DNA from: Acidovorax sp. 69
GTDB taxonomy: Bacteria > Pseudomonadota > Gammaproteobacteria > Burkholderiales > Burkholderiaceae_C
Length of the DNA: 64,000 nucleotides
Assembly (NCBI RefSeq): GCF_002797445.1
Contig: NZ_PGEP01000001.1
Location: 2,294,501 to 2,358,500 of the forward strand
Direction: 5' to 3'
Shown here: positions 51,221 to 60,299 of the stretch, in pieces
Position numbering within the stretch: the stretch's first letter is position 1
Layout: each line of letters begins with the position of its first letter
The notes under the pieces: model-generated
Seen by the model: only the letters and a program-made list of their open reading frames with translations
Database searches by the model: none
Told to the model about the DNA's origin: nothing
Program-made: the position numbers and the translations under genes

Positions 51221-52615
51221 TCAGCGCGCGGGTGCTGATGAGGGGCCAAGGGATTGGGCTCCTCTGAGCCGATCCAGCAGTTCGAGGGTGGCGTAACCAT
51301 CGGCCACCAGGCCTTCGCTTTGCTGGTAGCGCCGCAGACCTGCTCGGGTGGCGGGCCCCTGCACACCGTCGGGGGTTCCCGTGTCAAAGCCGCGCAGGTT
51401 CAGCGCGGTTTGCAGCGCCTGCACTTGTTCGCGTGACAGGGGCGGCAGGTCACGCGGCCACGCTGCGGCAATGGGGGCACCGCCCTCGATCTGTTGCGCC
51501 AGCTGTGCCACTCCCAGGGCATACGTCACGGCATTGTTGTAACGCAGCAAGGTACGGAAGTTGTGCCCCACCAGAAACGCGGGTCCGCGTGCGCCTGCTG
51601 GTGTGAGGATGGAGGTGTTGTCCAGCGCCGGCATGGGTTGCCCATTCATGGGCTGCACGCCTTCGGCAGCCCACTGTTGGGACGACTGCCGTACCGTCAG
51701 TTCTGTGCGTGCGTAGTCAAACCCCACAGGCAACCGGACCTCCAGGCCCCACATTTCTCCCCGGCGCCAGCCTTCGCCCGCCAGAAACGCTGCCGTGGAC
51801 GCCGCCACATCCGGCACGCTGCCCCAGATGTCGCGATGGCCATCGCCATCGGCATCCACCGCGTGTGCAAGGAACACCGATGGCAGGAACTGGGTGTGGC
51901 CCATGGCGCCCGCCCAGGATCCGATCATGCGGTCAGCGGCAATGTCCCCCTGGTCGATGATGCGCAAGGCCGCCAGCAGCTCGGTTTGCGCCCAGCTGCG
52001 GCGCCGGCCTTCATAGGCCAGCGTGGCCAATGCATCGACGGTACGGAAGCTGCCGAAATTGCTGCCGTAGTTGCTTTCCATGCCCCAAATGGCGGTGATG
52101 ACGGCCGCAGGCACCCCAAAGCGGCTGGAGGCCGCTTGCAATGGGGCGGCGTGCTCGGCCAGCTTGGCCTGCCCCTGCGCTACGCGCTGCGTAGACACGG
52201 CACTGTCCAGGTAGGCCCAGGGTGTGCGCGTGAACTCGGGTTGGGCGCGGTCCAGCTCAATAATTCTGGGCTGCCATTGGGCGCTGGCGAGCACATTGCG
52301 CACCGTGTCGGGACGGATTCCTGCTTTCAGGGCCTGGTCCAGGAAGGCTGTTCGCCAAACGATAAACCCGGCGGTATGGTCTGCGCTGCCGGTGTCCGCT
52401 GCGGGTGGGGGGCTCACAGAGGGGCGGGTGGCGCTGACCGGCGCGGAAGACGCGGTTGGCGATGCTGCAGAAGTTGCGCTGGCAGGATGATCCCGGGGCG
52501 CGGGTGCCGAGGCGCAGCCCGTGAGCACCAGGGCGGTCATCAGCGTGGGGCCGAATGCGAACATTGCGGCCTTGTTACGCCGTGGCCGAATCGGTAGATG
52601 GGTATTGCTTTGCAT
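51221..52615 (-). CDS. Lytic murein transglycosylase lipoprotein (MltB-like)
   Basis: 464 residues from the ATG at 52615. A lipobox LTGC lies in the signal region (ALVLTGCASA), then a Ser/Ala/Pro-rich spacer. The SLT_2 (MltB/Slt35) catalytic domain has the Glu in IWGMESNYGSNFG and the YEGRRRSWAQTELLAALRI region. The C-terminal PG_binding_1 repeat ends the protein (VQALQTALNLRGFDTGTPDGVQGPATRAG). It cleaves peptidoglycan to anhydromuropeptides at the outer membrane. An upstream start (52753) exists but would put the lipobox too far from the N-terminus. Confidence 0.93.
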   Translation of the reverse strand: MQSNTHLPIRPRRNKAAMFAFGPTLMTALVLTGCASAPAPRDHPASATSAASPTASSAPVSATRPSVSPPPAADTGSADHTAGFIVWRTAFLDQALKAGIRPDTVRNVLASAQWQPRIIELDRAQPEFTRTPWAYLDSAVSTQRVAQGQAKLAEHAAPLQAASSRFGVPAAVITAIWGMESNYGSNFGSFRTVDALATLAYEGRRRSWAQTELLAALRIIDQGDIAADRMIGSWAGAMGHTQFLPSVFLAHAVDADGDGHRDIWGSVPDVAASTAAFLAGEGWRRGEMWGLEVRLPVGFDYARTELTVRQSSQQWAAEGVQPMNGQPMPALDNTSILTPAGARGPAFLVGHNFRTLLRYNNAVTYALGVAQLAQQIEGGAPIAAAWPRDLPPLSREQVQALQTALNLRGFDTGTPDGVQGPATRAGLRRYQQSEGLVADGYATLELLDRLRGAQSLGPSSAPAR

Positions 52616-52696
52616 GCGCCATTGTCCTGCGTGGCAGCGACGCCCTTCCGGTGCAGGTGTATCACTGCGTGCTGGGCGATGGATGTTGCTCACTAT

Positions 52697-52752
52697 TATT
52701 TTGATAGCTGCTAGCGCTTTATCTGTATGCGCTAGAGGGCAAAATGGCGTCA
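52697..52752. repeat. Dispersed palindromic repeat, copy 4 (upstream of the transglycosylase)
   Basis: TTTTGATAGCTGCTAGCGCTTT, spacer, GCGCTAGAGGGCAAAATGGC: the most complete core in this window together with the 57-58 kb copies. It lies in the divergent gap between the transglycosylase gene and sbcB, so it may overlap the promoters. Confidence 0.8.
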
Positions 52753-52807
52753 AATCCGGTTACAGTTGCTGCCTCGCCCCTGTCTTGCACTCTCGCGCTC
52801 ACTGACC

Positions 52808-54256
52808 ATGGCCCCCCACACTTTTCTCTGGCACGACTACGAAACCTTTGGTGCCAACACGCGCCGTGACCGGCCCGCGCAGTTCGCAGCCATTCGCACG
52901 GATGCCGAGCTCAATGAAATCGGCGAGCCGCTGATGCTCTATTGCCAGCCCGCCAACGATTACCTGCCTGACCCGGTCTCGTGCCTCATCACCGGCATCA
53001 CGCCCCAGCAGTGCCTGGAGCAGGGCGTGCCAGAGCACCAGTTCGCCGCCCGCATTGAGGCCGAGTTTGCCCAGCCCGGCACCATCGGCGTGGGCTACAA
53101 CACCATCCGGTTTGACGACGAGATCACGCGCTTCATGTTCTGGCGCAACCTCATCGACCCCTATGCGCGCGAATGGCAGAACCAGTGTGGCCGCTGGGAT
53201 TTGCTGGACGTGGTCCGCATGACCTATGCGCTGCGGCCTGATGGCATTCATTGGCCAAAAAAGGAGGACGGCACCACGCCCAGCTTCAAGCTGGAGCACC
53301 TGTCCAAAGCCAACGGCCTGCTGCACGAGGCCGCGCACGATGCGCTGTCGGACGTGCGCGCCACCATTGCGCTGGCGCGGCTGATTCGCCAGCACAACAC
53401 CAAGCTGTTTGACTTTGCGCTCAGCCTGCACAAAAAAGACCGCGTTGCCGCCGAGTTGCGCCTGCCTGCCACCACCACCACGGCCAAGCCGTTTCTGCAT
53501 GTGTCTGGCATGTTCCCCACCGAGCGCGGTTGCTTGGCCGTGATGTGGCCGCTGGCCAGCCACCCCACCAACAAAAACGAACTGATCGCCTGGGACCTGG
53601 CCCACGACCCGGCGCCGCTCGCCACCATGGGCCCCGATGAAATCCGCCTGCGAATGTTCAGCAAGGCCGACGCGCTGCCCGAGGGCATGACGCGCCTGCC
53701 GGTCAAGACCATTCACCTGAACAAATCCCCCATGGTGGTGGGCAATGTGAACACGCTTACCCCCGCGCTGGCGCAGCGCTGGGGCATCGACATGGCCCAG
53801 GCCGCAGCGCATGCTGATGTGGCGCGGGGGCTGCCCGACATGAGTGGCATCTGGCCCGCCGTGTTTGCGTGCCCGCCAGAGGCGTCTCCGGACGTGGACC
53901 AGGACCTGTACGGTGGTTTTGTGGGCAACAACGATCGCCGCCTGCTGAATGACCTGCGCACCTTGAGCGGCGACAAGTTGGCCAAGGCGCGCGCGAACTT
54001 TGATGACCCGCGCCTGGCAGAGCTGTTCTGGCGCTACCGGGCGCGCAACTTTCCGCAAACGCTGTCGCCCGAAGAGACTGAACGTTGGGAGTCCCACCGT
54101 GCCGTCTGCCTGTTTGACGGGCAGGGCGGGGCGCGCACGGTGGAGCAACTGTTCACCGAAATCGACGAACTCTCTGAGACGGCGGACGACGACCGTACGC
54201 AGGACATCCTGGGCGCCTTGTACGATTACGCAGAACACATCGCACCGGAACGGTAG
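52808..54256 (+). CDS. sbcB: Exodeoxyribonuclease I
   Basis: 482-residue 3'-5' single-strand exonuclease of the DEDDh type. The N-terminal HDYETFGANTRRDRPAQFAA holds the first catalytic Asp and Glu. VGYNTIRFDDEITRFMFWRNLIDPYAREW gives the second acidic motif, and HDALSDVRATIALARL the third with its His-Asp. SH3-like and helical C-terminal domains follow (FPTERGCLAVMWPLASHP). It acts in recombination and mismatch repair. The ATG at 52808 was chosen for family similarity. Length is as in E. coli (475). Confidence 0.95.
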   Translation: MAPHTFLWHDYETFGANTRRDRPAQFAAIRTDAELNEIGEPLMLYCQPANDYLPDPVSCLITGITPQQCLEQGVPEHQFAARIEAEFAQPGTIGVGYNTIRFDDEITRFMFWRNLIDPYAREWQNQCGRWDLLDVVRMTYALRPDGIHWPKKEDGTTPSFKLEHLSKANGLLHEAAHDALSDVRATIALARLIRQHNTKLFDFALSLHKKDRVAAELRLPATTTTAKPFLHVSGMFPTERGCLAVMWPLASHPTNKNELIAWDLAHDPAPLATMGPDEIRLRMFSKADALPEGMTRLPVKTIHLNKSPMVVGNVNTLTPALAQRWGIDMAQAAAHADVARGLPDMSGIWPAVFACPPEASPDVDQDLYGGFVGNNDRRLLNDLRTLSGDKLAKARANFDDPRLAELFWRYRARNFPQTLSPEETERWESHRAVCLFDGQGGARTVEQLFTEIDELSETADDDRTQDILGALYDYAEHIAPER

Positions 54257-54340
54257 CCCCCTGAGGCGCTGCGCGCCTTCCGCCCAGAGGGGGGACGCAC
54301 CCCGGTGGCCTGGCAGAGCCAGTTCCAAGGGGGCGCTGGC
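54257..54340. repeat. GC-rich dispersed repeat (second family), copy A
   Basis: CCCCCTGAGGCGCTGCGCGCC, ending AAGGGGGCGCTGGC, just after the sbcB stop. A related copy is at 61186-61265. The shared frame is CCCCTGAGnCGCTnCGC, then AGGGGGG, GGnGGC and GTTCCA. It can fold on itself (CCCC/GGGG arms), and looks like a REP-type intergenic element. Confidence 0.65.
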
Positions 54341-54405
54341 ACCAGGGCGTGCCAGTATTGTTCGCCCCACCTTGCACGTAGACCGCAGAAACAGCGCAGA
54401 TTTTT

Positions 54406-55653
54406 ATGATGACATCACCAAACCACCGCTTCACCACCCAGATCGTGCACGCCGACCGCCTGGGCGGCGCCGAGCAGGGTGCCATCCACCAGCCCATCCA
54501 CACCTCGGTGCAGTACGGCTATGACAAGGTCGAAGACCTGATCGCCGTGTTTCAGGGCACCGCCAAGGGTGGCTTCAACTACGCGCGCCAGGGCACGCCC
54601 ACCACGGCGGCGCTGGAGGCCAAGTTGACGCAGATGGAGCGCGGGCACGGTTCCATCGTGTTTTCTACCGGCATGGCCGGCATCTGCGCGGTGTTTCTGA
54701 CCTTGCTGAAGGCGGGAGACCACTTGGTGTGCAGCCAGTTCGTGTTTGGCAACACCAACAGCGTGCTGGGCACACTGGCTGACCTGGGCGTTGATGTGAC
54801 CATGGTGGACGTGACCCGCGCCGCCAACGTGGCCGCCGCGCTGCGCCCCAACACCCGCATGGTGTTTGTCGAAACCATTGCCAACCCCGGCACGCAGATC
54901 CCCGACCTCGAAGGCATCGGTGCCCTTTGCAAAGCGCATCGTGCCCTGTACGTGGTGGACAACACCGTCGCGTCGCCCTACCTGTTTCGCGCCAGCAGCG
55001 TGGGGGCGGGCCTGGTGGTCAACTCGCTCACCAAGAGCATTGGCGGGCATGGCGACGCGCTGGGCGGCGCCATCACTGACACCGGCTTGTTCGACTGGTC
55101 GGGCTACCCCAACATTTTTGCGGCCTACCGCAAGGGCGACGCCAAGGGCTGGGGCCTGCAACAGCTGCGCAAAAAGGGCCTGCGCGACATGGGCGGCACC
55201 TTGTCGTCGCATGCCGCGCACCAACTGGCGCTGGGGGCCGAAACGCTGGCGCTGCGCATGGACCGCACCAGTGCCACCGCGCTGGCGCTGGCGCAATGGC
55301 TGGAGCAACACCCCGCCGTGTCGCGCGTGCTGTACCCCCTGCTGCCATCACACCCGCAGCACGAAAGGGCGCGCAAACACCTCAAGGCAGGCTCCTGGCT
55401 GCTGTCGTTTGAGCTGCGCGACCCTGCGCAATGCCTGCCCGTGTGCAACCGGCTGCAGCTGCCCATCAAGGCCACAGGGCTGGCCGACACGCGCACCCTG
55501 ATCATCCCGGTGGCGCACACCATCTTCTGGGAGGCCGGCCCGGCTGTGCGCGCCACCATGGGCATGGCCGACAGCATGATCCGCCTGTCGGTAGGGCTCG
55601 AAGAAGTGGAAGATCTGCTGGCCGACTTTGAGCAGGCGCTCGCCGAAGCCTGA
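54406..55653 (+). CDS. Cys/Met metabolism PLP-dependent enzyme (cystathionine gamma-synthase/lyase type)
   Basis: 415 residues, fold-type I. The signature region has AIHQPIHTSVQYGYD at the N-terminus, the YARQGTPTTAALEAKL motif, the Asp of VVDNTVASPYLF, and the PLP Lys210 in NSLTKSIGGHGDALGG. The family covers gamma-synthases, beta/gamma-lyases and homoserine sulfhydrylases; the local residues do not let me choose between them. It is monocistronic, close to the kinase gene downstream (54 bases). Confidence 0.9.
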   Translation: MMTSPNHRFTTQIVHADRLGGAEQGAIHQPIHTSVQYGYDKVEDLIAVFQGTAKGGFNYARQGTPTTAALEAKLTQMERGHGSIVFSTGMAGICAVFLTLLKAGDHLVCSQFVFGNTNSVLGTLADLGVDVTMVDVTRAANVAAALRPNTRMVFVETIANPGTQIPDLEGIGALCKAHRALYVVDNTVASPYLFRASSVGAGLVVNSLTKSIGGHGDALGGAITDTGLFDWSGYPNIFAAYRKGDAKGWGLQQLRKKGLRDMGGTLSSHAAHQLALGAETLALRMDRTSATALALAQWLEQHPAVSRVLYPLLPSHPQHERARKHLKAGSWLLSFELRDPAQCLPVCNRLQLPIKATGLADTRTLIIPVAHTIFWEAGPAVRATMGMADSMIRLSVGLEEVEDLLADFEQALAEA

Positions 55654-55707
55654 CCCCATCTACACCGACCCCTTCCCGAACCGCCCACCCTGACCGGGAG
55701 CCCCACC

Positions 55708-57027
55708 ATGGCCACAGCCACCTCTGCCCCACCTGCCACCATCGGCAAGTACCGCATCGAACGCGAATTGGGCCGGGGCGCCAGCGGCGTCGTGTATTTG
55801 GGGCTGGACGGCTTTCGGGGCCGCAAGGTGGCCATCAAGCAGACGCACGCCCACCTGCTCAAACAACCGGAGCTGGCTGACCGCTACCGCAAGCTGCTGC
55901 GCAACGAGGCCGCACTGTCGGGCCGCTTGCGGCACCCCAACATCGTTCGCCTGCTGGACGCCGACGAAGAAGCTTTTCCGCCGTATCTGGTGCTGGAATT
56001 CATCGACGGCCAGGCCCTGTCTGACTTTGCAACGCCCGATACCTTGCTGCCCGTACCGCAGGTGCTCGACATTGCCTTCAAGTGCTGCAACGCGCTCGAA
56101 TACGCTTGCCGCGAAGGCTTGGTGCACCGCGACATCAAACCCGCCAACCTGATGCTGGCGCGCGATGGCGACGTCAAGCTGACCGACTTTGGCGCCGCGC
56201 TGTCCCTGCGAAGCGACGCTACCCAGCTGTCGGGCCTGGTGGGCTCGCCGTCTTACATGTCGCCCGAGCAAGTGCGCGAGCAAGACCTCACGCACCACAG
56301 CGACATGTTCTCGCTGGCCGTGGTGGTGTACGAACTGCTCACCGGCCGTCGCCCGTTTGATGGCGACACCGACTTTGCGACGCTCTACAAGATCAGCCAC
56401 GAAACGCCCACACCGCCCAGCCTGCTGCGTGCCTCGCTGCCCGCGCATGTGGATGACGTGTTGCTGCGCGCCCTGGCCAAGCAGCCTGCCGACCGCTTTG
56501 CCACCTGGGACGACTTTGCCCAAGCCCTGCTGGCCGCCCACCAGAGCCTGCCTCGCCAACGATCCCAAGACACCGAAGCCGAGCGATTTGCCTGCTTGCG
56601 TGCGCTGCCCTTCTTTGCCGATTTTCACGACGTGGCGCTGTGGGAGTTGATGCGCCTGGGCCACTGGCGCAGGCTGGAGGCAGGCACCGTGCTGATGCGC
56701 GAAAACACCCCCGGCGACTCGTTCTGCATCCTCATCGAAGGCCAGGTCGCCATCAGCCGCCAAGGCTGGAGCCTGAGCACCCTGGGCGCCGGTGTCACCT
56801 TGGGCGAAATGACCTACCTGCGCCCCGAGAACAAAATGCGCACCGCCTCCGCCGTGGCCGAGACCGAGGTGCTGGTGCTCAAGGTGCGCAACCCCGCGCT
56901 GCGCGAAGCGTCCGAAGACTTGCAGTCACGCTTTGACAAGGCCTTTATCAAACTGCTGGTGGGGCGGCTGGTGGCCACCAACGAGCAGTTGGCGGAATGG
57001 GAGCAGGGGTTGAGTGAGCCGGAGTGA
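55708..57027 (+). CDS. Ser/Thr protein kinase fused to a cyclic-nucleotide-binding domain
   Basis: 439 residues. The Hanks-type kinase domain has the Gly loop LGRGASG at residues 21-27, Lys44 in VAIK, HRDIKPAN at 140-147, DFG at 160-162 and SPE at 185-187; all catalytic residues are present. The C-terminal ~130 residues (from about 300) form a cNMP_binding domain with RENTPGDSFCILIEGQVAIS and GEMTYL. No membrane segment or extracellular sensor is seen, so it would be cytosolic and gated by a nucleotide such as cAMP or c-di-GMP-related ligand, not by an extracellular domain. Substrate unknown. It lies behind a PLP enzyme gene and near no phosphatase. Confidence 0.9.
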   Translation: MATATSAPPATIGKYRIERELGRGASGVVYLGLDGFRGRKVAIKQTHAHLLKQPELADRYRKLLRNEAALSGRLRHPNIVRLLDADEEAFPPYLVLEFIDGQALSDFATPDTLLPVPQVLDIAFKCCNALEYACREGLVHRDIKPANLMLARDGDVKLTDFGAALSLRSDATQLSGLVGSPSYMSPEQVREQDLTHHSDMFSLAVVVYELLTGRRPFDGDTDFATLYKISHETPTPPSLLRASLPAHVDDVLLRALAKQPADRFATWDDFAQALLAAHQSLPRQRSQDTEAERFACLRALPFFADFHDVALWELMRLGHWRRLEAGTVLMRENTPGDSFCILIEGQVAISRQGWSLSTLGAGVTLGEMTYLRPENKMRTASAVAETEVLVLKVRNPALREASEDLQSRFDKAFIKLLVGRLVATNEQLAEWEQGLSEPE

Positions 57028-57333
57028 GGGGGTATGACCGCCCAGAGCCAAAGATGAGGCCGCTCGGCTCATGTGAGATGTTGACTATTGAATTCATAGC
57101 TGCTCGCGCTTTATGGGTAAGCGCTAGAGACCCAAAAGGCATTAAAAGTGGGTGCTGAGCGTTTCTGCCCCACGGGCCGAAGTAGAGCTTGTTTCCACTG
57201 GCTTACAAGCTGCAGCTGCAAGCCAGTTTCAGGAGAAATGAGTGTCCGGAACCCGGCACTGCAGTGGATCGGCTGCACTGCCCACTGAATCTAGACGTCA
57301 GGCGTCCCCAGTCCGTTGAACCGAGAGATTTGC
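57028..57333. other. Intergenic region with a palindromic repeat
   Basis: 306 bases between the kinase and the DUF1801 gene. It holds a copy of the dispersed palindromic repeat (57083-57146) and an 8-bp inverted repeat ACTGGCTT/AAGCCAGT (57197-57227). GTTGAAC, a GTTRRRY-type core site, occurs at 57315-57321, 12 bases ahead of the DUF1801 ATG. I do not find a matching inverse core (RYYYAAC) upstream within the expected distance. Confidence 0.6.
57083..57146. repeat. Dispersed palindromic repeat, copy 5
   Basis: ATAGCTGCTCGCGCTTTATGG, spacer, TAAGCGCTAGAGACCCAAAAGGCATT. Nearly the same as copy 6 at 57978-58046 in the same orientation. It lies just upstream of the DUF1801 unit. Confidence 0.8.
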
Positions 57334-57759
57334 ATGAAGCCATTTGCCAGCGCCGAGGTTGCCGCGAAGTTCGCTGCGTATCCGCCCAACGTGCGAGCCA
57401 AGCTCTTGGCTCTGAGGGAACTCGTTTTCGAAACCGCCGCTACTGCGGACGGCGCTGGAGAAATCGAAGAGACGCTGAAATGGGGTGAGCCTGCTTACGC
57501 CACGAAGAACAAAAATGGCAGCACGGTGCGGATGGACTGGAAGAATCAGCATCCCAATCAGTACGCGATGTACTTCAACTGCCAGACCGATCTGGTCGAG
57601 ACTTTTCGAACCATTTTCCCCACTGACTTCACGTTCGAAGGAAACCGGGCATTGGTGTTCTCACTGGAAGACAAGGTGCCGAAAGACTCCCTGGCAATGT
57701 GCATTGCCGCATCTTTCACCTATCACTTGAAGAAGAAGGGTGCAAAGGGTGCGAGGTGA
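57334..57759 (+). CDS. DUF1801 domain protein
   Basis: 141 residues from the ATG at 57334 (MKPFASAEV). It matches the DUF1801 fold with the region EETLKWGEPAYATKN and STVRMDWKNQHPNQYAMYFNC, and a basic tail. Family members are small cytosolic alpha/beta proteins of unknown function. Single-gene context is unusual: it lies between two palindromic repeats, and its stop codon is followed within 2 bases by an attC-like site. Its codon use and the position suggest a mobile gene cassette. Confidence 0.82.
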   Translation: MKPFASAEVAAKFAAYPPNVRAKLLALRELVFETAATADGAGEIEETLKWGEPAYATKNKNGSTVRMDWKNQHPNQYAMYFNCQTDLVETFRTIFPTDFTFEGNRALVFSLEDKVPKDSLAMCIAASFTYHLKKKGAKGAR

Positions 57760-57760
57760 T

Positions 57761-57829
57761 GCCCAACCCTTCCATCGAGTTGTCACTCCCCGGCAAGCTG
57801 GCTTGCTCCTCTCATGCCAAACGTTGAGC
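57761..57829 (+). other. attC-like recombination site after the DUF1801 gene
   Basis: 69 bases with integron attC architecture. The 5' inverse core is GCCCAAC (RYYYAAC). Then CTTCCATCGAG pairs with CTCATG near the 3' end apart from one extrahelical base. A central hairpin GCAAGC-TG-GCTTGC (57793-57806) follows, and the 3' core is GTTGAGC (GTTRRRY). The readthrough peptide would be of the PNPSIE type that often ends cassette-borne proteins in Comamonadaceae. No integron integrase gene is within the window. Confidence 0.7.
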
Positions 57830-57977
57830 GGAGGCATCGTTTGGTCCTCACTGCTGCTATTGGCTGCGCCTGTCCGTTAGCCGTCGCAGGATCGCGCAAC
57901 GAGAAGACTTGAGGTCGAAGGGCCAAGATCGCAATAAGCGGCGGGTCACCTTGTGTCTTCCACGCAGACAGGCGCAC

Positions 57978-58046
57978 ATTGAACTATCAAAAGAATAGCT
58001 GCTTGCGCTTAATGGGTAAGCGCTAGAGGCCAATTTGGCTTGAATT
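57978..58046. repeat. Dispersed palindromic repeat, copy 6
   Basis: ATAGCTGCTTGCGCTTAATGG, spacer, TAAGCGCTAGAGGCCAATTTGGCTTGAA. It closes the DUF1801 unit on its right and is the best-preserved copy of the family: GATAGCTGCTnGCGCTT, a spacer, then AAGCGCTAGAGGCC. Confidence 0.85.
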
Positions 58047-58053
58047 TTTTCCA

Positions 58054-59283
58054 TCAGCCAAAGAACCAGTAGCACACCCCAATGGCCGCCACCACACCGG
58101 CCAACTCGGCCAGCAAGGCGCAGCCCACAGCGTGGCGTGCGCGCTGGATGCCGACGGCGCCAAAGTACACGGCCAGCACGTAGAAGGTGGTCTCGGTGCT
58201 GCCCTGGATGGTGGCGGCGGCCAGCGCGGCGAAGCTGTCCACGCCCTGGGCCTGCATGGTTTCGATCAGCATGGCGCGGGCTGCGCTGCCTGAAAAGGGT
58301 TTGACCAGGGCGGTGGGCAGGGCGTCCACAAACCGGGTGTCGGCGCCCAGCAGCTCCACGCACCAGCGGATGCCATCCAGCACATAGCCCAGCGCCCCCG
58401 ACGCGCGAAACACCCCGACGGCGCACAACATGGCCACCAGGTAGGGCAGCAGGCTTTTGGCCACGTCGAAACCTTCGCGGGCTCCGTCGATGAACGCCTC
58501 GTACAAGGGCACCTTGCGCCATGCGCCCACCGCCACAAACAGCACGATGAGCGAGAAAAGTGTGAGGTTGCCCAGCAGCGATGACAGTTGCGCGAGGGCT
58601 GTGGCGCTCAGTGTGGTCAGCAGCGCCATGAAGCCACCCAGGCCCAGCGCTACCGGCAGCAGGTAGGCCAGCACCACGGGGCTCCACAGCGGCAGGCGCT
58701 GCACCACGGCCACGCTGAGCAGGCCCACCAGGGTGGATGCCGAGGTGGCCAGCAGGATGGGCAGGAAGACGAGCGTCGGGTCGGCCGCGCCCTGCTGCAT
58801 GCGGTACATGAAGATCGTCACCGGCAGCAAGGTAAGTGATGAGGCGTTGAGTACCAGAAACAGGATCTGCGCGTTGGTGGCCGTGTCGGGCCGGGGGTTC
58901 AGCTCTTGCAGGGCCTTCATGGCCTTCAGGCCCATGGGGGTGGCGGCGTTGTCCAGCCCCAGGGCGTTGGCGGCAAAGTTCAGCGTCATCAGGCCCAGGG
59001 CAGGGTGGCCGCTGGGCACCTCGGGCATCAGCCGCCGGAACAGCGGCGCCAGCCAGCGGGCCAGCGCGTCCACAATGCCGGCCTTTTCGGCAATGCGCAA
59101 AAAGCCCAGCCACAGCGTGAGGGTGCCAAACAGCAGCACCATCACCTCGACCGAGAGCTTGGCCATGGCGAACAGCGACTCGACCATGGCGGCGAAGATC
59201 TGCGCGTTGCCGCCCAGCAGCCACTGCGCCAGCGCGGCGACGGCAGCGGTCAGAAAAAAGCCCAGCCACAGGGTGTTGAGCAT
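58054..59283 (-). CDS. Fused SpmA-SpmB nucleoside-recognition (Gate domain) membrane protein
   Basis: 409 residues from the ATG at 59283 (a TTG precedes it). Two homologous halves of about 200 residues each carry the Gate/nucleoside-recognition pattern. The SpmA-like half has NFAANALGLDNAATPMGLKAM, and the SpmB-like half has AMLIETMQAQGVDSFAALAAATIQGSTETTFYVLAVYFGAVG. In Bacillus these are separate spore-maturation proteins; the fused form is common in proteobacteria that do not sporulate, with unknown transport role. Eight or more membrane helices. Confidence 0.88.
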   Translation of the reverse strand: MLNTLWLGFFLTAAVAALAQWLLGGNAQIFAAMVESLFAMAKLSVEVMVLLFGTLTLWLGFLRIAEKAGIVDALARWLAPLFRRLMPEVPSGHPALGLMTLNFAANALGLDNAATPMGLKAMKALQELNPRPDTATNAQILFLVLNASSLTLLPVTIFMYRMQQGAADPTLVFLPILLATSASTLVGLLSVAVVQRLPLWSPVVLAYLLPVALGLGGFMALLTTLSATALAQLSSLLGNLTLFSLIVLFVAVGAWRKVPLYEAFIDGAREGFDVAKSLLPYLVAMLCAVGVFRASGALGYVLDGIRWCVELLGADTRFVDALPTALVKPFSGSAARAMLIETMQAQGVDSFAALAAATIQGSTETTFYVLAVYFGAVGIQRARHAVGCALLAELAGVVAAIGVCYWFFG

Positions 59284-59518
59284 CAATGGTCCTGCGGAGC
59301 GAAGGGTGGAGGGGGGCGCATGGTGCCGAGGTTACCCGTCCCTAGGCGCGAGCGGGTCGTTTGGCGTGGCGGCAAGGCAACGGGGCCGTCAGTGGTAACC
59401 TATAGGGTTCGGTTCAGATGTGCATGGCGCCTTTTTTCAAGGGCTCCCAGGGTGCAAAGGGGCCGCAAACAGATTCACAGGCGCCGTGGCGCGCCGCAAC
59501 TCCAAGAAAGACATCACC

Positions 59519-60232
59519 ATGGGCGCGCAGTGGAAAGCAAAAGGCAAGGCACAGGCCGCAGATGCCAGAGGCAAGCTGTTTGGCAAGCTGGCCAAGGAAA
59601 TCATGGTCGCCGCACGCGGCGGCGCTGACCCGGCTGGTAATTCCAAGCTGCGGCTGGTGGTGGAGCAGGCGCGCAAAGTTTCTATGCCCAAAGAGACGCT
59701 GGACCGTGCCATTAAAAAAGGCGCTGGCATTGGTGGTGAGGCCGTCAGCTTCGAGCACGTGATCTACGAGGGTTACGCCCCGCACCAGGTGGCCGTGATG
59801 GTCGAATGCCTGACTGACAACGTCAAACGCACGGCGCCCGAGATGCGCGTGCTGTTCCGCAAGGGCCAACTGGGTACCTCGGGTTCGGTGTCCTGGGACT
59901 TTGACCATGTCGGCATGATCGAAGCCGAACCGACCGTTGCGGGCGCCGACCCCGAAGAGGCCGCCATTGAAGCGGGTGCACAAGACTGCGAACCGGGCGA
60001 CGAAGACGGTACCACCACCTTCTGGACCGACCCTGCAGAACTTGACCTGGTGAGCCGGGCGCTGCCCGCCCACGGTTTCAACGTGCTGTCGGTCAAGCTG
60101 GGCTACAAGCCCAAGAACCCCGTCAACCCGGCCAACCTCACCGCTGAACAGCTGGAGGAAGTCGAAAGCTTTCTGGCGGCCATTGACGGCAACGACGATG
60201 TGCAGAACGTGTTTGTGAGCCTGGGCGGTTGA
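59519..60232 (+). CDS. YebC/PmpR-family transcriptional regulator
   Basis: 237 residues. The conserved N-terminus [28 protein letters not shown] is the YebC signature, followed by [15 protein letters not shown] and [23 protein letters not shown]. Members bind DNA or, as recently shown for YebC-type proteins, may affect translation of proline stretches; which applies here is not shown by sequence. The ATG at 59519 was chosen from the family N-terminus. The gene is monocistronic upstream of the J-domain cluster. Confidence 0.93.
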   Translation: MGAQWKAKGKAQAADARGKLFGKLAKEIMVAARGGADPAGNSKLRLVVEQARKVSMPKETLDRAIKKGAGIGGEAVSFEHVIYEGYAPHQVAVMVECLTDNVKRTAPEMRVLFRKGQLGTSGSVSWDFDHVGMIEAEPTVAGADPEEAAIEAGAQDCEPGDEDGTTTFWTDPAELDLVSRALPAHGFNVLSVKLGYKPKNPVNPANLTAEQLEEVESFLAAIDGNDDVQNVFVSLGG

Positions 60233-60299
60233 TGCGGCCCTTGCCCGCAGGCCGTGGCATTTGCCAGCAACCGCTGGAAGCCGCTTTGAATTTTTGCCC

